A stretch of 64,000 bases of DNA from Streptomyces sp. GTDB lineage: Bacteria; Actinomycetota; Actinomycetes; Streptomycetales; Streptomycetaceae. The notes under the pieces are model-generated. The model ran no database searches. It worked only from the letters and a program-made list of their open reading frames with translations, and was not told where the DNA came from. Both the position numbers and the translations under genes were made by a program. Below, one piece after another: positions 17,044 to 24,197 of the stretch (the first letter of the stretch is position 1; each line of letters starts with the position of its first letter). The stretch spans positions 1 to 64,000 of the forward strand of contig JABFVM010000198.1 of assembly GCA_013362785.1 (NCBI GenBank), given 5' to 3'.

Positions 17044-18087
17044 TCAGTTGGTGACCAGGACCTTGAGCGCGGTGCGCTCGTCCATCGCCTTGTAGCCGGC
17101 GGGGACGTCCTCCAGCCCGACCGTCAGGTCGAAGACGGGCGACGGGTCGATCGTGCCGTCCAGGACGTCCGGCAGCAGTTCGGGGATGTAGGTGCGGACC
17201 GGTGCGACGCCGCCGCGCAGCGCGATGTTCCCGTCGAACATGACGCTGAGGTCGAGCCCGGTGCCGCTGCCGTGCGGCACACCGACGAAGCCGATGGCGC
17301 CGCCGTCCCGGGTGATGTTGACCGCCGTACGCATGGACTGTTCCGTACCGACGGCCTCGACCACGGCGTGCGCGCCCTGCCCGCGCGTGAGTTCGCGTAC
17401 GGCCTCGACCGCCGCGTCCCCGCGCTCGGCGACGACGTCGGTGGCGCCGAAGCGGCGTGCGATGTCGGTGCGGACCTGGTGCCGGCCGAGCGCGATGATC
17501 CGCTCGGCGCCGAGCCGCTTGGCGGCGAGCACCGCGCACAGCCCGACGGCACCGTCACCGACGACCGCGACCGTGGCACCGGGGCGGGCCCCGGCGCCGA
17601 GGGCGGCGTGATGACCGGTGCCCAGGACGTCGGAGAGGGTCAGCAGGCCGGACAGCAGATGCTCGTCGGAGGCGGCGTCCTTGGGGAGCTGAACGAGGGT
17701 GGCGTCGGCGTAGGGGACGCGCACGGCCTCGCCCTGGCCGCCGTCGGAGCCGACGGAGCCCCAGAAGCCGCCGTGCTCGCAGGAGGTGGTGAGGCCCTCG
17801 CGGCAGTAGTCGCACGCGCCGTCGGACCACATGAAGGGCGCGACGACGAGGTCGCCCCGCTTGACCCCGGTCACCTCGGAACCCGCCTCCTCGACGACAC
17901 CGAGGAACTCATGGCCGATGCGCTGCCCCGGCTGCCGGGCCGCCTCGCCCCGGTACGCCCACAGGTCGCTGCCGCAGATACAGGCGCGCAGCACCCGGAC
18001 CACGGCGTCCGTGGACTCCTGGAGCACGGGGTCGGGCACGTCCTGCACACGCATGTCGAAGGGGGCGTGGATGGTGGTGGCGCGCAT
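17044..18087 (-). CDS. zinc-dependent alcohol dehydrogenase family protein
   Basis: A 347-residue medium-chain dehydrogenase/reductase. Catalytic-zinc ligands sit in CICGSD and GHEFLG. The structural-zinc loop is partly kept (CDYCREGLTTSC). The Rossmann fingerprint is VAVVGDGAVGLCAVLAAKRLG. It probably oxidises a short alcohol or polyol with NAD(P), but the substrate cannot be set. The start is the ATG giving MRATTIHAPFDMRVQDVPDP; longer readings have no ribosome site. It is divergent from an MFS exporter, with 250 bases between. Confidence 0.9.
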   Translation of the reverse strand: MRATTIHAPFDMRVQDVPDPVLQESTDAVVRVLRACICGSDLWAYRGEAARQPGQRIGHEFLGVVEEAGSEVTGVKRGDLVVAPFMWSDGACDYCREGLTTSCEHGGFWGSVGSDGGQGEAVRVPYADATLVQLPKDAASDEHLLSGLLTLSDVLGTGHHAALGAGARPGATVAVVGDGAVGLCAVLAAKRLGAERIIALGRHQVRTDIARRFGATDVVAERGDAAVEAVRELTRGQGAHAVVEAVGTEQSMRTAVNITRDGGAIGFVGVPHGSGTGLDLSVMFDGNIALRGGVAPVRTYIPELLPDVLDGTIDPSPVFDLTVGLEDVPAGYKAMDERTALKVLVTN

Positions 18088-18338
18088 GGCGAGGGTCCTT
18101 CTCGTCGCTGGTGGTGCGTGCGCCCGGGGGTGTTCGAGCACGCGTCTCACCGTACGTCCCGGTCGGCGCCCGGCGCGCTTCGAGGGGGCCGAGCGGGTCA
18201 CTGACCAGCGGAAATCGCCCGGATCTGGAGCCGGAGCGAGACGCCGGGGGATGCCGACGAGAACCGGGAGCACCGTGCCGGCGTGATGATGATCGGCGGC
18301 TCGGTCCGGGCCGTGGATCCGAGAGCGGAGTCGGTGCT

Positions 18339-19673
18339 GTGACGGAAGTGGCCAAGGAGTTACGGGACGCCGGGTCGGAGAGCGACGGTCAGAGCCTGTG
18401 GCGGCAGCGGGATTTCATGCTGCTGTGGAGTGGTCAGACGGTCAGTGAGATGGGGTCGGCGGTCACCCAGATCGCTCTGCCGCTGGTCGCGGTCGTCGCG
18501 CTCAAGGCGAGCACGTTCCAGGTCGGGCTGCTGACGGCCGCCACCACGGTGGCGTTCGCGCTGATCGCGCTGCCCGCGGGCGCGCTCGTGGACCGCGGCT
18601 CCAAGCGCTCCGTCATGCTCGTCTGCAACGTCCTCCGCCTGCTGATCATCGGCTCGGTACCGCTGGCGGCCGCCCTCGGCACCGTGACGATGGCTCAGCT
18701 CTACGTCGTCGCGGTCGCGGCCGGCGTGTGCACGGTGTTCTTCGACGTCGCGTACCTGAGTTATGTGCCGTCGCTGATCCGCGCCGATCTCCGGATGGAC
18801 GCCAACGGCAAGCTGGCGACCACTCAGGCGTTCGCGCAGCTCGGCGGACCCGGCCTGGGCGGGGGGCTGGTCGCGGCGTTCGGCGCGGCGGGGGCGATGG
18901 CGGCCGACGCGCTCTCGTACGCGGTCTCGGTCCTGTCGATGTCCGGGATCAGGACACGCGAGGAGCCGCCGCCCGCGCGGCGCGAGGGCGAGACGTTGCG
19001 GAGCCAGATCGCCGAGGGGCTGCGATTCGTCGTTCGGCACCCGATATTGCGGCGGCTCGTGGCGTGTACGGGTACGGCGAACCTGTTCTCCGGCATGGCC
19101 TCGGCGCTGGCGATGGTCTTCCTGGTCCGGGTGCTGCAGGTGGGTCCCGCGCTGACCGGGCTGGTCCTGGCGGGCTCGGCCGTCGGCGCGATCGCGGGCG
19201 GAGCGTTCGCCGGCCGGCTCGCCAAGAGGATCGGCTCGGCGCGGATCATCTGGGTGTCGATGCTGGTGTTCAGCGCACCGCAGGTCATCGCGGCGGCCGC
19301 CTGGCGCGGCTGGGGCGTGCTGCTGTTCCCGCTGGGCTGGGGCGTCACGGCCTTCTCCGTGACGGTGTACAACGTCGCGCAGCTCAGCTACCGGCAGTCG
19401 GTGACACCGCCGGAGCTGATGGGCCGGATGAACGCGGCCGTGCGCTGGGTCGTGTGGGGCACGCTGCCCGTCGGCGGCGTCCTCGGCGGGGCGCTGGGCA
19501 CCCTGATCGGGGTGCGGCCCACACTCTGGCTGGCCTTCGTCGGTACGTGGGCGGCCGGCTGGTTCGTCTTCTTCTCCCCGCTCCGCCACCTGCGCGATGT
19601 TCCGCAAGCCGCGCCCGCCGCTACGCCCCCTACACCCCCGCCACATCCAGCAGCGTCCCGGCCAGGTAGGTGA
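18339..19673 (+). CDS. MFS transporter (exporter type) with a TTA codon
   Basis: A 444-residue, 12-helix major-facilitator protein of the enterobactin-exporter/macrolide-efflux branch (WSGQTVSEMGSAVTQIALPL near the N-terminus, PAGALVDRGSKRSVML after helix 2). Its ligand is unknown. The GTG start follows GAGAGCGGAG. Codon 8 is TTA (18360-18362), a leucine codon read only by the bldA tRNA in Streptomyces, so expression may be tied to development. The proline-rich C-terminus overlaps the opposite-strand VIT gene by 44 bases. Confidence 0.88.
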   Translation: MTEVAKELRDAGSESDGQSLWRQRDFMLLWSGQTVSEMGSAVTQIALPLVAVVALKASTFQVGLLTAATTVAFALIALPAGALVDRGSKRSVMLVCNVLRLLIIGSVPLAAALGTVTMAQLYVVAVAAGVCTVFFDVAYLSYVPSLIRADLRMDANGKLATTQAFAQLGGPGLGGGLVAAFGAAGAMAADALSYAVSVLSMSGIRTREEPPPARREGETLRSQIAEGLRFVVRHPILRRLVACTGTANLFSGMASALAMVFLVRVLQVGPALTGLVLAGSAVGAIAGGAFAGRLAKRIGSARIIWVSMLVFSAPQVIAAAAWRGWGVLLFPLGWGVTAFSVTVYNVAQLSYRQSVTPPELMGRMNAAVRWVVWGTLPVGGVLGGALGTLIGVRPTLWLAFVGTWAAGWFVFFSPLRHLRDVPQAAPAATPPTPPPHPAASRPGR

Positions 19674-20340
19674 CCCCCATCGCCAGCGCCCCGCCCGCCG
19701 CATTGCGCAGCACCGCGCGTGGCGGGGCGGCGCCGCCCAGGCGGGCGCTGCTCCAGCCGGTGAGGGCGAGCGCGGCCAGGACGGAGGCGACGGTGACCGG
19801 CAGCCGCCAGTCCGCCGACGGCAGCACCATCGCGAGCAGCGGCAGCAGCGCCCCGGCCGTGAACGCCACGAAGCTCGCCCACGCCGCGTGCCACGGGTTG
19901 GTCAGCGCGTCCGGGTCGATACCGAGCTCCACGCGCGCGTGCGCCCTGAGCGCGTCCCGCTCCGTCAGCTGGACGGCCGCCTCCATGGCCACGTCCCGGG
20001 ACAGCCCACGGCGCCGGAGCAGTCCCGCCAGCTCCTCCAGCTCCGCCTCGGGCCGCTCCCGCAGCTCCCGCGTCTCCTGGGCCAACGCGGCCCTCTCCGA
20101 GTCGCGTTGGGTGGACACCGAGACGTACTCCCCCGCCGCCATCGACATCGACCCGGCGAGCAGCCCGGCGAGCCCGGCGGTGAGGAGGGCCGAGCGGTCG
20201 TCCGTCGCGCCGGCCACGCCGACGACGAGTCCCGCGGTCGACACGATGCCGTCGTTCGCCCCGAGAACGGCCGCCCGCAGCCAGTTCAGCCGCTCGCTCA
20301 GCGCGCCGCCGTGGGCCTCGTCATGCGTTGCTTCGGTCAC
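19630..20340 (-). CDS. VIT1/CCC1-family transporter (iron/manganese type)
   Basis: A 236-residue membrane protein of the VIT1/CCC1 family. The first helix region ALSERLNWLRAAVLGANDGI, then STAGLVVGVAGA and SMAAGEYVSVSTQRDSE, are strong family marks. The acidic-helical insert (residues 80-140, ELEELAGLLRRRGLSRD) corresponds to the cytoplasmic metal-binding region. Members move Fe2+ or Mn2+ out of the cytoplasm. The GTG start has no clear Shine-Dalgarno but no better codon exists. Confidence 0.9.
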   Translation of the reverse strand: MTEATHDEAHGGALSERLNWLRAAVLGANDGIVSTAGLVVGVAGATDDRSALLTAGLAGLLAGSMSMAAGEYVSVSTQRDSERAALAQETRELRERPEAELEELAGLLRRRGLSRDVAMEAAVQLTERDALRAHARVELGIDPDALTNPWHAAWASFVAFTAGALLPLLAMVLPSADWRLPVTVASVLAALALTGWSSARLGGAAPPRAVLRNAAGGALAMGVTYLAGTLLDVAGV

Positions 20341-20546
20341 ATGCGGAGGATCGCACCGCAGGGGACATCCGGGACGTACCGACGCTCCCGGGCGGTCACC
20401 GGGCTCGGCACGGTGCGGCACGGTGCGGCAACACCGGGTGCGCGCCGACCGGTTGACGCCCGTGCGTTCGCCGGGCTCGAACAGGCGGGCGCGGCAAGGC
20501 ACCTGACGGTCAGGGCTGTCAGTGGCGGCCCGTATCCTCAGTGACC

Positions 20547-21548
20547 ATGCTCGAAGACCGTACGACCGCAGCGCCCTCCCCCCATGCGTGGCCGACCGCG
20601 TATCCCCAGGGATACGCGGTCGTTGACGTGGAGACCACGGGCCTGGCCCGGGACGACCGGATAATCTCCGCGGCCGTCTACCGGCTGGACGCGCGCGGCG
20701 AGGTCGAGGACCACTGGTACACCCTGGTCAACCCGGAGCGGGACCCGGGCCCGGTCTGGATCCACGGTCTGACGAGCGACGTACTCGAAGCGGCGCCCCT
20801 CTTCACCGACATCGCCGAGGAGTTCTCGAACCGGCTCGACGGCCGGGTGCTCGTCGCGCACAACGCCGTCTTCGACTGGCAGATGATCGCGCGGGAGTAC
20901 GCGCGCGCGGAGCGCGAGGCCCCGGTACGGCAGCGGCTGTGCACCATCGCGCTGTCCAAGGAGCTGAGCCTGCCGCTGCCCAACCACAAGCTGGAGTCGC
21001 TGGCCGCGCACTTCGGCGTCGTACAGCAGCGCGCGCACCATGCGCTGGACGACGCGCGCGTGCTGGCGGAGGCGTTCCGGCCGAGCCTGCGGGCCGCGGC
21101 GGCGGGCAGTGTGCGGCTGCCGCTGCAGGAGTGCCGGCCGCTGACCGAGTGGCGGGACACCGCCACGCCCCGGATCGGACAGCAGGCGGGCGGGAACGGC
21201 GGTTACAGCGGGTACCGGCCGACCAGTTGGCGCCCGTCCCGGAAGAGGCCCGCCTGCCCCTACCCCAACCCCGGGCGCTACGAAGACGGCAAAAGGCTCA
21301 AACAGGGCATGCGGGTGGCCTTCTCCGGGGACACGTCGGTCGAGCGCGACCTGCTGGAGGACCGGGCGATCGAGGCCGGGCTGCATGTGTCGACGAGCCT
21401 GTCCCGGGTGACCAGCCTGCTCGTCACGAACGACCCGGACGCGAGCACCTCGAAGGTGGTCAAGGCCCGGCAGTACGGGACGCCGGTGGTGGACGAGGCC
21501 GCGTTCGGGCAGCTCCTCAGGGACGTGGAACCGGCGTCGGAGCCGTGA
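20547..21548 (+). CDS. DEDDh 3'-5' exonuclease with C-terminal BRCT domain
   Basis: A 333-residue protein. The exonuclease domain (about 25-200) has the metal-binding residues in VVDVETTG, the middle Asp in VAHNAVFDWQM and HHALDDARV, so it is a DnaQ-type DEDDh nuclease. After a proline/arginine linker comes a BRCT-like domain (about 250-330) with MRVAFSGDTSVERDLLEDRA and SLLVTNDPDASTSKVVKARQYGTPVVDEAAF. The combination suggests a role in DNA repair or proofreading. The start could also be a GTG two codons upstream. Confidence 0.9.
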   Translation: MLEDRTTAAPSPHAWPTAYPQGYAVVDVETTGLARDDRIISAAVYRLDARGEVEDHWYTLVNPERDPGPVWIHGLTSDVLEAAPLFTDIAEEFSNRLDGRVLVAHNAVFDWQMIAREYARAEREAPVRQRLCTIALSKELSLPLPNHKLESLAAHFGVVQQRAHHALDDARVLAEAFRPSLRAAAAGSVRLPLQECRPLTEWRDTATPRIGQQAGGNGGYSGYRPTSWRPSRKRPACPYPNPGRYEDGKRLKQGMRVAFSGDTSVERDLLEDRAIEAGLHVSTSLSRVTSLLVTNDPDASTSKVVKARQYGTPVVDEAAFGQLLRDVEPASEP

Positions 21549-21627
21549 CCGTACGGACGGGTGATTGCCGCGCGACTCGCCCCGAGCCCCCTCGCCCGGA
21601 CCGCGGTGACGGCTCACCCTGTGGCGC

Positions 21628-21861
21628 ATGGCGACATGTGAAGTATGCGGAAACGACTACGGCATGAGCTTCGAGGTGCACGCACAGGGCGCGGTGCACG
21701 TCTTCGACTGCTTCTCCTGTGCGATCCACCGTATGGCACCGGTCTGCGAGCACTGCCGCGTCCAGATCATCGGGCAGGGCGTCGAGGTCGAGGGCCACTG
21801 GTACTGCGGCGCCCACTGCGCCCGCGAGGAGGGGAAGGTGGGGATCGTCGACAAAGTGTGA
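21628..21861 (+). CDS. small zinc-ribbon-like protein
   Basis: A 77-residue protein with five Cys/His pairs: C4/C7, C28/C31 with H34, C40/C43 and C60/C64. The spacing fits two treble-clef or LIM-like zinc knuckles. It is hydrophilic and has no signal peptide. Related sequences are common in actinobacteria; the function is unknown, with protein-protein or nucleic-acid binding the usual role of such folds. A strong hairpin lies 50 bases after its stop. Confidence 0.8.
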   Translation: MATCEVCGNDYGMSFEVHAQGAVHVFDCFSCAIHRMAPVCEHCRVQIIGQGVEVEGHWYCGAHCAREEGKVGIVDKV

Positions 21862-21911
21862 CCCCGGCCGGGCCCCGACCGGCACCCGCCCGGACCGGCA
21901 CCCGCCTGAAG

Positions 21912-21946
21912 ACACCCCACGACCGAGTTGTACGGTCGTGGGGTGT
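21912..21946. terminator. 14-bp perfect hairpin covering the SURF1 start
   Basis: ACACCCCACGACCG and CGGTCGTGGGGTGT are perfect 14-base arms around a 7-base loop AGTTGTA. The position after the zinc-ribbon gene suggests a terminator. Yet the right arm contains the GTG that best fits the SURF1 start, so it would also hide the initiation site in RNA. Confidence 0.75.
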
Positions 21947-22734
21947 ACCGCTTCCTGTTGTCCCGGCAGTGGGTGATCCTCACGCTGGTCGCCCTGCTCC
22001 TCATCCCCACGATGATCAGGCTGGGCATCTGGCAGATGCACCGCTACGAGGAGCGCTCCGCCCGCAACCAGCTGGTCGACGACGCGCTGGGCGCCAAGGC
22101 GGCCCCCGTGGAGGAGCTGACGTCCCCGGGGCACACCGTCACCACGAAGGAGCGGTACCGCACCGTGACGGCCCAGGGCCGTTTCGACACCGACCGGGAA
22201 GTCGTGGTCCGGCGGCGTGTCAACGCCGACGAGGAGGTCGGCTTCCACGTCCTCACCCCCCTCGTCCTGACGGACGGCAAGGTCGTGCTGGTCAACCGCG
22301 GCTGGATCCCCGCCGACGGCCCCAGCCAGACGGCGTTCCCCAAGGTCCCCGCACCGCCGAGCGGCCGGGTCACCGTCACCGGGCGCCTGATGCCCGACGA
22401 GACGACCGAGGCGAGCGGCATCAAGAACCTCAAGGGCCTCCCCGACCGGCAGGTCATGCTGATCAACAGCGAGCAGGAGGCCCGGCGCCTCGACGCCCGG
22501 GTGCTCGGCGGCTATGTCGTGCAGACGACACCCGAGCCCAAGGGCGACACCCCGGAGCTGATCGGCAGGCCCGGCAACGAGAACGCCCCGCTGAACTACG
22601 CGTACGCCATCCAGTGGTGGCTGTTCGCGGCGGGCGTTCCCCTCGGCTGGTTCATCCTGGCCCGCCGCGAGGCCCGCGACCGGTCGACGCCGGCCGCAAC
22701 GGAGGAGTCGGAGACGACTCCGGCCCCGGTGTAG
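21943..22734 (+). CDS. SURF1-family cytochrome oxidase biogenesis protein
   Basis: A 263-residue membrane protein with the SURF1 layout: one N-terminal helix (WVILTLVALLLIPTMIRLGIWQ), an extracytoplasmic domain and a C-terminal helix (YAIQWWLFAAGVPLGWFIL). Family marks are LGIWQMHRYEER, VLVNRGWIPAD and NYAYAIQWW. SURF1 helps assemble the haem-a/copper centre of aa3-type cytochrome c oxidase. No Shine-Dalgarno is seen. The GTG lies inside a long hairpin, and a TTG five codons earlier is the only in-frame alternative nearby. Confidence 0.9.
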   Translation: MYRFLLSRQWVILTLVALLLIPTMIRLGIWQMHRYEERSARNQLVDDALGAKAAPVEELTSPGHTVTTKERYRTVTAQGRFDTDREVVVRRRVNADEEVGFHVLTPLVLTDGKVVLVNRGWIPADGPSQTAFPKVPAPPSGRVTVTGRLMPDETTEASGIKNLKGLPDRQVMLINSEQEARRLDARVLGGYVVQTTPEPKGDTPELIGRPGNENAPLNYAYAIQWWLFAAGVPLGWFILARREARDRSTPAATEESETTPAPV

Positions 22735-22850
22735 CGCGGGGCGCGGCCCGGTGTAGCGGGGCTACGCCCGGTGTAGCGCAGGACGCCACCCATGTAACGC
22801 GGGGCGCCGCCCTGTGTAGTGCGGGGCGCCGCCCGGTATGAGCGGCGCGA
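22723..22850. repeat. tandem repeat of about 20-24 bp carrying a stop codon in most units
   Basis: Six imperfect units run from the SURF1 stop: CCGGTGTAGCG, CCGGTGTAGCG, CCGGTGTAGCG, CCATGTAACG, CCTGTGTAGTG and CCGGTATGAGCG, each followed by a GGGGCGC-type segment. The TAG that ends SURF1 is part of unit 1 and is copied in later units. The remainder up to the next gene shows nothing else. Confidence 0.8.
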
Positions 22851-22898
22851 GCCCGTCGGCCTGGCGGCTCGGCCCTGGCGCCGGCCACGAGGACCCTG

Positions 22899-23867
22899 TC
22901 ATTTGCGGCGCCTCGTCGTCTGGTCCCGCCAGTAGCGGAAGGTGCGTTCCGGTGCGGGCAGCAGGTCCCACGGGTGGGCGGTCATATGGCGGCCGATGCG
23001 CCGGAAGACGAGGGCCGCCTCGTCCGGGCGGTGGGCGCGGGTCAGGGCGAAGGCGAGGACGTTGAGGTCGACGACGGCTTCGGCGTGGGGCGCGGCGGCG
23101 GCGTGGAACCATCGGGACAGGGCCGTGTCGAGCTCCTGCACCGATCTGGGTTCGCTCCAGTGGGCGTTCTCACCGAGCCCGTCGAGCGCCGACTGCTCCG
23201 TGCGCTCCGACCGCGCCTGGCGGTGGGCGGCGAGTTCCACCCGGGCCGTCACCGGCAGCAGGGCGACCGGGGAGCCGTGCGGTGCCTGGAAGGCGGCCTG
23301 CCAGGCGAAGTCCATCATGTCGGGGACCGTGCCCCGGCCGCGCGGGGACAGGTACCGCAGCATCAGGTGGTAGGCCGTCCGATGCCAGGGCGCGCGGGTC
23401 ACGGCCTGGGTCCACACCGGCACCGCGTCCTGCACCGGCATCGCGCAGGAGTGCATCAGGGTCAGCAGCGCCAGCCAGGGCGTCGGGTCCTCCGGGCAGG
23501 CCGCGGCGGCGTCCAGGCACGTCTGCTCGGCCCGGCGGACCGCGGAGTGCCCCTCGGCGGAGGCGCGGCCCGACTGGACGAAGGCCCGTAGGACCAGGGC
23601 GTCACCGTCGCCGGGCCGGTCAGCGGTCCATCGCTCGGAGACCACGGCGGGCAGGCCCTGGGCGAGGACGGAGACACGGTGGGCTCGGCGGTCCCAGTCG
23701 CGTCCGGTGGCGTGCAGCAGTTCGGCCACGGGTTCCCATGCGGGGCTTGTGCGGTCGACTCCGAGGCCGTGGAGCTGTTGGGTTGGACGGAGTTCGAGCA
23801 GGGTCCTGTGCAGGGGGTCGTCGTCCAGTTCCGGGCGGATCAGGAGGGATCGTGGGCGCCTCAGCAT
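22899..23867 (-). CDS. conserved protein of unknown function (helical-repeat-like)
   Basis: A 322-residue soluble protein, mostly helical, rich in Ala, Arg, His and Trp. Segments such as DPTPWLALLTLMHSCAMPVQ, TRAPWHRTAYHLMLRYLSPR and TRAHRPDEAALVFRRIGRHM resemble TPR-type helix pairs, but I assign no family. It has no signal peptide or membrane span. It lies downstream of the cstA-ybdD operon in the same direction, separated by a strong hairpin, so it probably has its own promoter. Confidence 0.65.
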   Translation of the reverse strand: MLRRPRSLLIRPELDDDPLHRTLLELRPTQQLHGLGVDRTSPAWEPVAELLHATGRDWDRRAHRVSVLAQGLPAVVSERWTADRPGDGDALVLRAFVQSGRASAEGHSAVRRAEQTCLDAAAACPEDPTPWLALLTLMHSCAMPVQDAVPVWTQAVTRAPWHRTAYHLMLRYLSPRGRGTVPDMMDFAWQAAFQAPHGSPVALLPVTARVELAAHRQARSERTEQSALDGLGENAHWSEPRSVQELDTALSRWFHAAAAPHAEAVVDLNVLAFALTRAHRPDEAALVFRRIGRHMTAHPWDLLPAPERTFRYWRDQTTRRRK

Positions 23868-23900
23868 CTGTGTCCATGTCTCGCCGTGAGGGTTCTGCTT

Positions 23901-23990
23901 TGTGGGCGGCTGCAGGTAGTCGGTGGCTGGTCGCGCAGTTCCCCGCGCCCCTTGAGGTACGTCCAGTGCACGTACTCAAGAGGCGCGGGG
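23901..23990 (-). repeat. dispersed repeat family A copy 3 with a 50-bp hairpin
   Basis: GGTCGCGCAGTTCCCCGCGC matches the copy at 9.25 kb. The last 50 bases (23941-23990) are almost fully self-complementary: CCCCGCGCC and GGCGCGGGG, then CTTGAG and CTCAAG, then TACGT and ACGTA, with small bulges around CCAGTGC. It stands 19 bases after the ybdD stop and should terminate that operon. Confidence 0.75.
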
Positions 23991-24008
23991 CTGTACCGAT
24001 GTGCGGCG

Positions 24009-24197
24009 TCAGCAGCAGCGGCTCTGCGGGTGCTCCTCCCGGTGCAGGGTCCGCAGTACGTCGTACTCCCGCCGGGTCGGGAGCGGGGCGTGCGGGTGGT
24101 GACGGCGGTGGCGTTCGCAGTAACGGTCGTACTCGGCCTCACCGGTCAGCTCCCGCAGATACCAGCGCACTGCCCCGGCCCACCGTCGGACATTCAC
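24009..24197 (-). CDS. YbdD/YjiX-family small protein, CstA partner
   Basis: A 62-residue protein of the YbdD/YjiX (DUF466) family: WAGAVRWYLRELTGEAEYDRY is the conserved N-terminal half, and HAPLPTRREYDVLRTLHREE the C-terminal half. These proteins always follow cstA-type genes and are needed for peptide or pyruvate uptake in enterobacteria. Its start overlaps the cstA stop by ATGA, so translation is coupled. The Cys-Cys end is unusual. Confidence 0.88.
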   Translation of the reverse strand: MNVRRWAGAVRWYLRELTGEAEYDRYCERHRRHHPHAPLPTRREYDVLRTLHREEHPQSRCC

